Below are positions 14,554 through 21,192 of a stretch of DNA of 24,802 nucleotides, piece by piece. This stretch comes from a virus: IMG/VR virus record IMGVR_UViG_3300031884_000133, positions 1 through 24,802 of that record. One strand, written 5' to 3'. The notes below the pieces were generated by a model. That model did not search any database. It was not told the origin of the DNA and saw nothing but the letters and a program-made list of their open reading frames with translations. Each line of letters starts with the position of its first letter. The stretch's first letter is position 1. Made by a program: the position numbers and the translations under genes.

Positions 14554-16818
14554 TCAGTTCAACAGCAAGATATTGTTAGGCGTGTAATCAGTCACGACCC
14601 AATTAGTCCCATTGGAAACCAAAGTGCAACGATCACCCGCAATAGCGTTCAAAATAGCCGTAGCAGCAGACCCGCCAGCAATAGGCACGACATTAGATGA
14701 TGCTGAAACCACAGTAAACGCTTGGTAGTTTTGGATGTTTAATACCCGACCAGAATAGCTAGAAGCCGTTGGAAGCGTCAATGTCAACGTGCCAGCATAG
14801 TTGTTAATCACCCAAATGTCAGTAGCCGCTACCGAATAAGTCGAGGCCGATACCGTTACAGGAGCCGAAACAGATTGCTTATTGTTAAAGGTGTTCCAAT
14901 CAGTTGACGTTAAATAGCCATTAACACTGGTCGTAGCAGCCGCCATACTGATAGCAGGTGTTGTGCTGCCTGACGATACAACAGGAGCAGTACCAGACAC
15001 CGAGGTCACATAAGTGCCTGCTGGCTGTTTATTGTTAAACGTATTCCAATCTGTGCTGCTTAGATAGCCGTTGGTGCTGGTTGTTGCCTGCGTGATACCA
15101 ATAGTCGGTGTCGTGCCGCCAGTAGACGTAATCGGAGCAGATACGCCAATTGAGGTAACAGGAGCAGTCCCGCTAGATGCCGCAGTCAATCGACCTTGAG
15201 CGTCAACTGTAAGAGAAGCGTAAGTGTAGCTACCAGCACTGACGGTCGTGTTGGCTAGGGCAATGGTTACTGCGCTGGAGCCGTTAAAAGACGTTCCAGA
15301 TAGTCCAGTACCAATAGTAAGGGCGTTGGTAGTGTTGGCGGTAATCGTTCCACTAGCACCCAAAGCAACAGAAACGCCATTGAACGTAACACTAGAGTTT
15401 GTAAGCTGGGAGTTCGAGATTCCACTTAGTATTCCCCCAAGCGTCAAAGAACCAGAGCTAGTCACCGTCCCTGTCAGGGTAATGCCATTCACCGAACCTG
15501 TGCCAGAAACGCTAGTAACCGTCCCGCCCGAGCCAGTAGCATTGATCGTAATCGCAGCCGAGCCATTGTAGGTCGTTCCTGTGCTGAAGCTGACACCAGT
15601 TCCAGCGGTCAGGTTAAACAGATTGCCACCAAGCGCAACGCCTGAAATAGTCGAGTTTGTAAGCTGGCTGTTACCAATGCCCGACAAAGTGCCGCCAAGG
15701 GTCAAGCTGCCCGAACTGGTGACAGTGCCAGTTAAAGTAATGCCGTTAACAGTGCCAGTGCCGCTAACCGAGGTGACTGTTCCTGTGTAATCAGTTCCCC
15801 AAGTAGGCACACCGCCAACCTGACGAATGATTTGCCCATTAGAGCCAGCAGCTAAAAATGTAGTCGTGTTAGTGGCTGATTGATAGGGAATCGAGCCAGT
15901 AGCGCCGCCCAACAGATTCGTTGCGTTTGTTGCGTTTGTTACCGCAGTTGACCCAATAGCAGAAACAATCTGCGAGCCAGTAGCAGCACTAATCGCAGTC
16001 CCATTACCGTATAAAACGCCAGTAATTGAAGTGGATAGCGTTAAAGCAGGCGTAGTGCCACCGCTTGAAGTGCCAGCAAAACCATTAGCCGAGACAACAG
16101 AAATGCTAGTGATTGTGCCGCCCGACCCTGTTGCGCTCAATGTGCCAGCCGAAAAGGTAACACCAGACCCAATCGTGACGTTAGAAAAGCCGCCAGCGCC
16201 ATTACCGTAAAGGATAGACGTGCCAGAGGTGGCAGGAGCGTAATCAGTGCCAGACACCGCTGCGCTAATAGCCGTTCCATTGCCTTTTAGGATGCCTGTA
16301 ACAGTCGTATTCAGCGTTAAAACTGGATTCAATCCACCAGAAGAAGTACCAGCAAACCCATTGCTAGAAGCAATAGAAATGGTTTGCACGTCAGTAGATG
16401 CGAGAGTACCGCCAGTAAATGTGAGGCCAGTGCCAACAGTGACATTAGAGAATCCCCCTGCACCATTGCCATACAAAATTGAAGTGCCTGAAGTGGGCGG
16501 CGCATAGTCAACACCAGCAACAGCCGCCAGCAAAGCAGTCCCATTGCCCTTAACCATGCCCGAGACAGTGGTTTTTAGGGTCAATGTAGCCGCATTATTA
16601 GCGACCAATACATCGCCAGCAAAACCATTGTTAGAGCTAATGTTTAAGCTGGTAATAACAACTTGCTGGAGTTGCGTCAGGTTTAACGCTGGAGTAGCTT
16701 GTCCGCCAGTGCGTTGATACACCTGATTCAAAAACATGAACCAAGGCGTACTAATCTGTCCAGCAGGCGTGTTAAATGCCGTTAGGCTTGTCGGTAAGTT
16801 TGATGCAAGATTGCTCAT
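14554..16818 (-). CDS. repetitive tail fibre in the tail-needle (gp26) position
   Basis: The 754-residue protein is rich in Ser, Thr, Gly and Asn. Its N-terminus (SLTAFNTPAGQISTPWFMFL, then NQVYQRTGG) is a short virion-attachment motif known from many phage fibres. The shaft is built of three repeat families (see the repeat entries). The C-terminal 100 residues (AATDIWVINNYAGTLTLTLP to CTLVSNGTNWVVTDY) form a beta tip domain like those on phage fibres. In P22 the gene after gp10 encodes the tail needle gp26, which plugs the tail. Here a fibre three times longer stands there. It probably docks to the gp10-like protein. It overlaps gp10 by ATGA and has no clear ribosome binding site. Confidence 0.82.
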   Translation of the reverse strand: MSNLASNLPTSLTAFNTPAGQISTPWFMFLNQVYQRTGGQATPALNLTQLQQVVITSLNISSNNGFAGDVLVANNAATLTLKTTVSGMVKGNGTALLAAVAGVDYAPPTSGTSILYGNGAGGFSNVTVGTGLTFTGGTLASTDVQTISIASSNGFAGTSSGGLNPVLTLNTTVTGILKGNGTAISAAVSGTDYAPATSGTSILYGNGAGGFSNVTIGSGVTFSAGTLSATGSGGTITSISVVSANGFAGTSSGGTTPALTLSTSITGVLYGNGTAISAATGSQIVSAIGSTAVTNATNATNLLGGATGSIPYQSATNTTTFLAAGSNGQIIRQVGGVPTWGTDYTGTVTSVSGTGTVNGITLTGTVTSSGSLTLGGTLSGIGNSQLTNSTISGVALGGNLFNLTAGTGVSFSTGTTYNGSAAITINATGSGGTVTSVSGTGSVNGITLTGTVTSSGSLTLGGILSGISNSQLTNSSVTFNGVSVALGASGTITANTTNALTIGTGLSGTSFNGSSAVTIALANTTVSAGSYTYASLTVDAQGRLTAASSGTAPVTSIGVSAPITSTGGTTPTIGITQATTSTNGYLSSTDWNTFNNKQPAGTYVTSVSGTAPVVSSGSTTPAISMAAATTSVNGYLTSTDWNTFNNKQSVSAPVTVSASTYSVAATDIWVINNYAGTLTLTLPTASSYSGRVLNIQNYQAFTVVSASSNVVPIAGGSAATAILNAIAGDRCTLVSNGTNWVVTDYTPNNILLLN
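14875..15159 (-). repeat. fibre shaft repeat family 3, period 50 residues
   Basis: Residues 554-598 and 604-648 share the order VTSxxVSAP/TAPxxSxGxTTP, then ATTSxNGYLxSTDWNTFNNK. The STDWNTFNNK motif recurs exactly in both. It is known from shafts of many bacterial and phage surface fibres. Confidence 0.85.
15397..15771 (-). repeat. fibre shaft repeat family 2, period 86 residues
   Basis: Residues 350-388 and 436-474 are near-identical in protein: GTVNGITLTGTVTSSGSLTL followed by GGxLSGIxNSQLTNS. The matching DNA stretches (about 15397-15513 and 15655-15771) differ mostly at synonymous positions. Confidence 0.85.
16174..16557 (-). repeat. fibre shaft repeat family 1, period about 88 residues
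   Basis: Protein segments at residues 88-127 and 176-215 both read roughly VKGNGTA, then AVxGxDYAPxTSGT, then ILYGNGAGGFSNVT. A third, shorter copy begins near residue 267 (VLYGNGTAISAAT). Each is preceded by an NGFAG motif at residues 64, 153 and 246. The copies are close in protein but differ at many third codon positions. Confidence 0.8.
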
Positions 16819-18245
16819 TTGTGATTAGGCGCTGCATCAATAAAAGCACCAGACAAAGCAGTCTTAACAGGTGTGCTCCAGAATATCTCAAACACACGGT
16901 CACGAGCCATACCTAAGCGCCACCAAGAAATCGAGGTTAAATATTGCCCCTCAATCCCTAAGTTTTGCCCGACAGGGTTTCCATAAGACTTGCCCCGATC
17001 ATCAGACCATTGCAAATAGACCGTCACAGGCTGGTTGTTATCACCGTTGCCTGATTCCATCTCAGCAATAAACTGCTTGTAGCGAATACGATCAGAATTA
17101 TCGTCTTCAGAGTGGTAAAAGCCCCGCACTCTGCTAATTGGTTGACCGTTGTCTGTGTAGTTGTTTTGGTCAATAGCGTATAGATTGCCGCTTTGCCAAT
17201 CGCCAACGACTAAGGTGTTGTAAGCAAAACAGAAGCAGTTAGACAAATGGCGGTTCAATTGACCATTTGAATCCAAATACATCCATTCGTTCCACTGACC
17301 ATTAGACAGGTCATAGACCCAAGTCTTATTAGCAGTCGGGAATGTCAGCACATAAAAGAAATGCCCATTGATCTGATAGGTGTAGCCAATAGCATCAGAC
17401 AGCGTAGCGTAGCCTTGCATCTCTTGGTCAATAGCAAACGTGCTGATTTGCACCGCAGCAAAGCCTTGAGAACGGCAGACAAACGCTTGACCTTGAGCAG
17501 ACTGAGCCAACCAATAACATTCACCGTCCATTTGAGCGATGGAGTTGGTAGCCGCACATCCGTATTGCATGAACGACCCTGGCATTTCCTGAAATGGAAA
17601 ATTAGCGTTGCCAGCGTTGTACCAAACTTCAGTCGTTACTTCACCAAATAGATAAATGAACCTACGAGAAACGCCAATACCGACCAGATTGTCGGAATAT
17701 CCAGACTTGGAAGCGTAGTAAGTAGGGTCAAATGTAGTCGAGTTATCAAGAGAGGAATACCACTGATTAGTGCCAGGACGATTGCAAATGAAATAACCGT
17801 CTAGGTAGTTGGCTTGATTAGAGCCATAAAAGGCGCTTGTCGTCCCATCATTAGGGACATTGCTCAAAGTATTGTCAGAAAGTTTGATCTGGTATCCAGC
17901 AGAAGTACCGTCAACCAGCAAAACATAAGCATCATTGTCAACCATGCTGACTGTGCCAGTTGAACTAGCAATAGTCCCGATTGACGTGCAGACCCATGAT
18001 GAGCTAATTTGATAAACAGTGTTAGCGCAAACACCATAAAGCTGCCCATTGGAAGCCTGATACAAGCCCCGCCATTGGACATTGGATACAGACCCAAGCA
18101 AAGTTAGTCCAGGTGTCGGGTAATGCGTAAAAGGGAATACCGAACCGTCTGGATTCTTTTCCAAGAACAGGTTGATACACCTTTGAGCGCCAGCAATGAC
18201 GCTCTTTGTCTGGTAAGCGCCAGTTGCTAACGCTACTTTAGCCAT
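16815..18245 (-). CDS. P22 gp10-like tail accessory/packaged-DNA stabilisation protein
   Basis: The 476 residues match the length of P22 gp10 (472). The N-terminus (CINLFLEKNPDGSVFPFTHYP) is followed by PGLTLLGSVSNVQWRGLYQAS, repeated blade-like strands (GQLYGVCANTVYQI, RFIYLFGEVTTEVWYNAG), and a conserved end (DRIRYKQFIAEMESGNG, then VYLQWSDDRGKSYGN and RLGMARDRVFEIFWS). This is the layout of the Phage_stabilise family. After packaging it should bind below the gp4-like ring, extend the tail tube and help keep DNA in the head. It starts by TAATG overlap with the gp4-like gene, with a good GGGAG upstream. Confidence 0.9.
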   Translation of the reverse strand: MAKVALATGAYQTKSVIAGAQRCINLFLEKNPDGSVFPFTHYPTPGLTLLGSVSNVQWRGLYQASNGQLYGVCANTVYQISSSWVCTSIGTIASSTGTVSMVDNDAYVLLVDGTSAGYQIKLSDNTLSNVPNDGTTSAFYGSNQANYLDGYFICNRPGTNQWYSSLDNSTTFDPTYYASKSGYSDNLVGIGVSRRFIYLFGEVTTEVWYNAGNANFPFQEMPGSFMQYGCAATNSIAQMDGECYWLAQSAQGQAFVCRSQGFAAVQISTFAIDQEMQGYATLSDAIGYTYQINGHFFYVLTFPTANKTWVYDLSNGQWNEWMYLDSNGQLNRHLSNCFCFAYNTLVVGDWQSGNLYAIDQNNYTDNGQPISRVRGFYHSEDDNSDRIRYKQFIAEMESGNGDNNQPVTVYLQWSDDRGKSYGNPVGQNLGIEGQYLTSISWWRLGMARDRVFEIFWSTPVKTALSGAFIDAAPNHK

Positions 18246-18988
18246 TACCCTGCGCTCCCAACATAAAAGTCGCCATAGATGTTGTAAGCCCCTGATTTGC
18301 CCCGCAAAGCCGTTGGCATATGCAACAGAGGAATCTGTGAGTTAACTTCCTCAATGGCCCGCATAGAGGCTTCTGCATACCCTGTCAGCTCAGGCGTAAT
18401 CGGCAAGCCATACATAACGCAAATCCGGCGAGCCAAGTTCCAATGCAGTGCATCCAAGTATTCAGGAGGCAAAACGATCTGGTCGTTGATTTGCTGGAAC
18501 TGAGGCAATTGCACCATCACGCTCAGGAAAATCTGATATTGGCTGCTTGGCAAAGGCCAAACGTAAACATTGCCAACAGGGAAACCTGTATCGTAATAGA
18601 TATATTGCGGAAAAGCGTTTAAGTTTTTGATTGAGATGCGGTCATAATCTTCTTGCGCCCGCAAAACAGTCAAAGGATAGTCCACAGGCAAGGGAGTGCC
18701 TGAGTTCATCCGAAAGTAAGCGAATTCCAGCTTAACAGGTCGAGTAATGTTGAAGTCTTGACCTGGGCCAATCGTGTAAGACAGTTGACCAGTAGCTTGT
18801 TTGGAGATCGTAACCAACTCATAAACCATATAACGGCGGCGCTGCCACTGCGCCATCATCATATTAAGTTGGTTAAAACAGTCGTTAATGTCCTGTGCGA
18901 GAGGCGTTTGACCAACGCCAATCACGTTAGCCGTTTTCAGTGCTAGGCTGATTATGTCCGATGGTGTCGTCGGCAGAGGTTGAGTCAT
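18245..18988 (-). CDS. P22 gp4-like tail accessory factor (head-tail adaptor)
   Basis: The 247-residue protein opens with TTPSDIISLALKTANVIGVG and QDINDCFNQLNMMMAQWQRR. This pattern of two helices with LN.M...W is the hallmark of gp4-type adaptors. The middle has beta strands (NVYVWPLPSSQYQIFLSV) and the C-terminal half a helix pair (LPPEYLDALHWNLARRICVM). P22 gp4 (166 residues) is shorter, so this version has extra segments. It should bind the portal bottom after packaging as a ring and provide the seat for tailspikes. Its AGAGGCAGG ribosome binding site lies in the overlapping upstream frame. Confidence 0.87.
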   Translation of the reverse strand: MTQPLPTTPSDIISLALKTANVIGVGQTPLAQDINDCFNQLNMMMAQWQRRRYMVYELVTISKQATGQLSYTIGPGQDFNITRPVKLEFAYFRMNSGTPLPVDYPLTVLRAQEDYDRISIKNLNAFPQYIYYDTGFPVGNVYVWPLPSSQYQIFLSVMVQLPQFQQINDQIVLPPEYLDALHWNLARRICVMYGLPITPELTGYAEASMRAIEEVNSQIPLLHMPTALRGKSGAYNIYGDFYVGSAG

Positions 18989-19160
18989 TCTTTGGCCTGC
19001 CTCTCTTTGGCTTAGTTAGCTCGATTTCTTCTTCCTTAGTGTTTACTACAACCGACTGTCCATCGGTCGTAGTAATCCACTTAGGATACTCAATGAAGGT
19101 ATATACAGGGACAACGAGCTTGCCCCTGTAATATGTCTCCAGTTTAGACAATGTCAGCAA
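18927..19160 (-). CDS. small protein with AT-hook-like KRGRPK motif, between coat and gp4-like genes
   Basis: No ATG fits. The frame can begin at TTG 19160 or TTG 19151, giving 77 or 74 residues. The centre (VPVYTFIEYPKWITTTDGQS, then VVVNTKEEEIEL) resembles the 'YPKW....G....V.N..EE' pattern of small proteins next to phage coat genes. A basic stretch KPKRGRPKND follows, matching the AT-hook core RGRP, and then a polar tail. It overlaps the coat gene end by 17 bp and the gp4-like gene start by 62 bp. It may be a minor head component or a DNA-contacting protein. Function unknown and start uncertain. Confidence 0.6.
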   Translation of the reverse strand: MLTLSKLETYYRGKLVVPVYTFIEYPKWITTTDGQSVVVNTKEEEIELTKPKRGRPKNDSTSADDTIGHNQPSTENG

Positions 19161-20346
19161 CCACAGCCGACCATTCGGGACGAATAGCAGCGTAGCCGTA
19201 CAAAATGTCCAAACGAGTAATCAAGGAGTCAGACATAACGTCATAAGCCTCGATCATACGCAAGGAGATACCGTCAAAGTTGGCACGAGCGGCTTGCACC
19301 ACACCAGCAGTAGGCATTTCCAAGTCAGCAGTCGCCAAAGTAAACGCTTCAGGATAGTAAGCGATATTTTGACGATACTGGCTAGAAGCAGGCATCACCA
19401 AGCTGATAGCAGCACTGTTAGCAGGAGAAGCAGTAACAGTATTGAAAGCAGCAGGAGCAGGGACGATTGCGGGATAGATTGGGATGCTGGTAGCGCCAGA
19501 GGCTACGTTAGCAGTCACAACGAATTGACGCAATTGGCCTTGTGAAGCGCCTGTCAAACGGTTGATAGCGTAAACGCCAGCAATCGTAATAACGTCACCT
19601 TGGTTCAAAGTACCAGTGATAGCGTTAACAGTCAAGGTAGAGCCAGTTTGACCCGAACCATTCACAGTACCAGCACTGAAAGAGCCGACAGTGTGAACTT
19701 GGGTGGTTTGGTCATACATCCAGTCAAAGCCCAAAGTGTCTTTGGAGATGATGCCAGTTTCGTACTGCTCGGAGATGCGAACTTGAGGGTTAAACAAGCC
19801 AGCCAGTGAAGACACGGTGCGAGCTTGAGTAACAGGGTCAAGAATGATCTTACGATCAGAGCGAGGAGCCAAGTTTTGGTCGAGAGCCGAGCCAGCGGTC
19901 AGCCAAGTTGTAGCGTTGGGGCTAGACAGGGTAGAACCAGACAGGTTAGCAACGATGTTAGCGGATTGACCAGCCACATTCATCAAGTCAGCGGCAACAT
20001 AAGCAGCCAAACGATTCACGGCAGGAGCCAAGATACGTTCGCTGAAGTCGTCCAAAGACAAGGTTTTCTCAGCAGTGCCGAACGAAACAGGCACGTTGGC
20101 TTGTGTTGCCACAGTCAGCGTAGTGTTTTGTTCGTTAGTGCCTTGAGGAGTAATGGCAGGGCCAGTGCTAACGGTGTAATCGTTAGGGAGGCGAATCCGC
20201 AAAGCTGAACCAATTTTTGCACCAGTGCGAGCAAACTGGTCATCATATTGGCGGCTAACGGTACGGAGGAAAGCATTAGATTGAGTAAACAGACGCACCG
20301 CTTCATTGGTGATCTGGTTAATCGTCAAAAGCGAATTCGTGGTCAT
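19144..20346 (-). CDS. major coat protein, P22 gp5-like
   Basis: I place the start at the ATG at 20346, giving 400 residues. An earlier in-frame ATG at 20364 would translate the AAAGGAG ribosome binding site. The N-terminal helix (SLLTINQITNEAVRLFTQS), the FGTAEKTLSLDDFSERILAP segment and RLAAYVAADLMNVAGQ belong to the HK97-type core. An insertion at about 225-330 with TLNQGDVITIAGVYAINRL parallels the P22 I-domain (RGDKISFAGVKF). The C-terminus (SLITRLDILYGYAAIRPEW) is typical of the P22 coat family. It polymerises with scaffold to build the procapsid. It has its own leader and the best ribosome binding site in the region, as expected for the most abundant virion protein. Confidence 0.92.
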   Translation of the reverse strand: MTTNSLLTINQITNEAVRLFTQSNAFLRTVSRQYDDQFARTGAKIGSALRIRLPNDYTVSTGPAITPQGTNEQNTTLTVATQANVPVSFGTAEKTLSLDDFSERILAPAVNRLAAYVAADLMNVAGQSANIVANLSGSTLSSPNATTWLTAGSALDQNLAPRSDRKIILDPVTQARTVSSLAGLFNPQVRISEQYETGIISKDTLGFDWMYDQTTQVHTVGSFSAGTVNGSGQTGSTLTVNAITGTLNQGDVITIAGVYAINRLTGASQGQLRQFVVTANVASGATSIPIYPAIVPAPAAFNTVTASPANSAAISLVMPASSQYRQNIAYYPEAFTLATADLEMPTAGVVQAARANFDGISLRMIEAYDVMSDSLITRLDILYGYAAIRPEWSAVVADIV

Positions 20347-20495
20347 GAACTCTGCTCCTTTCAAATAAAAGATAAAGAATAAAAGAAACCTACTTTTACC
20401 CCTCGGCCTTCAGGAGTCAATCATTTCACGGCCCGAAACAGCTTTTTACGGTGGCTTAAACCTAATGCTTATTCTATACCTGATTTTTTACTTAA
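20347..20495 (-). promoter_or_regulatory. coat-gene leader with a possible weak promoter
   Basis: This is the only non-coding gap over 100 bp in the window (about 149 bp between the scaffold stop and the coat start). On the minus strand it contains TTGACT (20420-20415), a 16-nt spacer and TAAAAG (20398-20393), a possible but imperfect sigma-70-type promoter. A T-rich stretch then leads to the ribosome binding site. I see no convincing hairpin with a U tract. Extra coat transcription or mRNA stabilisation would make sense for the most needed structural protein. Confidence 0.3.
20355..20361 (-). promoter_or_regulatory. strong ribosome binding site of the coat gene
   Basis: AAAGGAG, on the minus strand, stands 8 nt before the ATG at 20346. 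It lies inside the frame of the longer candidate start at 20364 and so decides for the shorter protein. Confidence 0.8.
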
Positions 20496-21185
20496 TCAAC
20501 GCTTTTTGCGAGCATTAGCTTTACGCCATTCCATCCAAGCAACTGTATCGCTCATTGGAGGCTCTGCACCGCCACTAGAACGGCTGCTAGAAGAACCATC
20601 CACATCAGCCACAGGAGCAGGCGCTCGTGATTTTGTAGGGCTTAATTCTTTAGCGGCTTTGGTAGAAAGTTTTGTCAGCTCAATACCCATTTGCAAAGGC
20701 GACATATTCGCAATCTTTACAGCATCACCGACATTCTCAGACTTTCCAAGATAAACCAAAACCTTTTCAGGATTAGGAATCTCAGCCAAAGCCCGCAGAA
20801 AATCATTAGATTGCACACCAGCCATACTCAAATTAGAGATAGAACGGTCATAGTCCTCTCCAAATTCTTTCTTGGCAGTCTGCTCAATCGAGGTCATTTT
20901 CTCGACAAATTGGCGTTGCTCAAGCTCTTGACGGGCAATCTGTTGAGCCATTTTCATCACGTCTTCTTGAGGTGCTGCTGGCGCTGGCGCTTGCGAGAAC
21001 TGGTTTAGTTGAGCTTCCAAGGCGGCGGCTTTTTCGGCTGCGGTGCGCTTTTGCTCTGCCAATTCACCCATACGGCGGCGAGCCCATTCAGGCAGGTCGT
21101 GATAAGAGTTTTCTTTGGTTGTTTCAGGAGCAACTTCAGGGGTAGTCGTTGCTTCTTGGGTTTGTGCTTCGATTAGTTCGCTCAT
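20496..21185 (-). CDS. scaffolding protein (capsid assembly)
   Basis: The 229-residue protein is acidic, helical and low in complexity. Its N-terminus (ATTTPEVAPETTKENS) is followed by LPEWARRRMGELAEQKRTAA, a coil (AAALEAQLNQFSQAP) and a second helical part (IARQELEQRQFVEKMT). A Ser-rich linker and a short basic C-terminus (MEWRKANARKKR) end the protein. A basic C-terminal helix that binds coat protein is a known feature of the P22 scaffold. Position between portal and coat genes also fits. Sequence similarity to P22 gp8 is not visible by eye, so the call rests on composition and order. GAGGA lies 5 nt before the ATG. Confidence 0.8.
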   Translation of the reverse strand: MSELIEAQTQEATTTPEVAPETTKENSYHDLPEWARRRMGELAEQKRTAAEKAAALEAQLNQFSQAPAPAAPQEDVMKMAQQIARQELEQRQFVEKMTSIEQTAKKEFGEDYDRSISNLSMAGVQSNDFLRALAEIPNPEKVLVYLGKSENVGDAVKIANMSPLQMGIELTKLSTKAAKELSPTKSRAPAPVADVDGSSSSRSSGGAEPPMSDTVAWMEWRKANARKKR

Positions 21186-21192
21186 TTTTTCC

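Noticed and set aside
15248-16507. Several plus-strand Val/Pro-rich frames opposite the fibre repeats
   Set aside because: They arise because reversed Gly/Thr/Ser codons of the repeat shaft read as Pro/Val without stops.
20365-20495. Small hairpins in the coat leader considered as a terminator after the scaffold gene
   Set aside because: The stems are short and bulged with no adjacent U tract, so a terminator cannot be supported.
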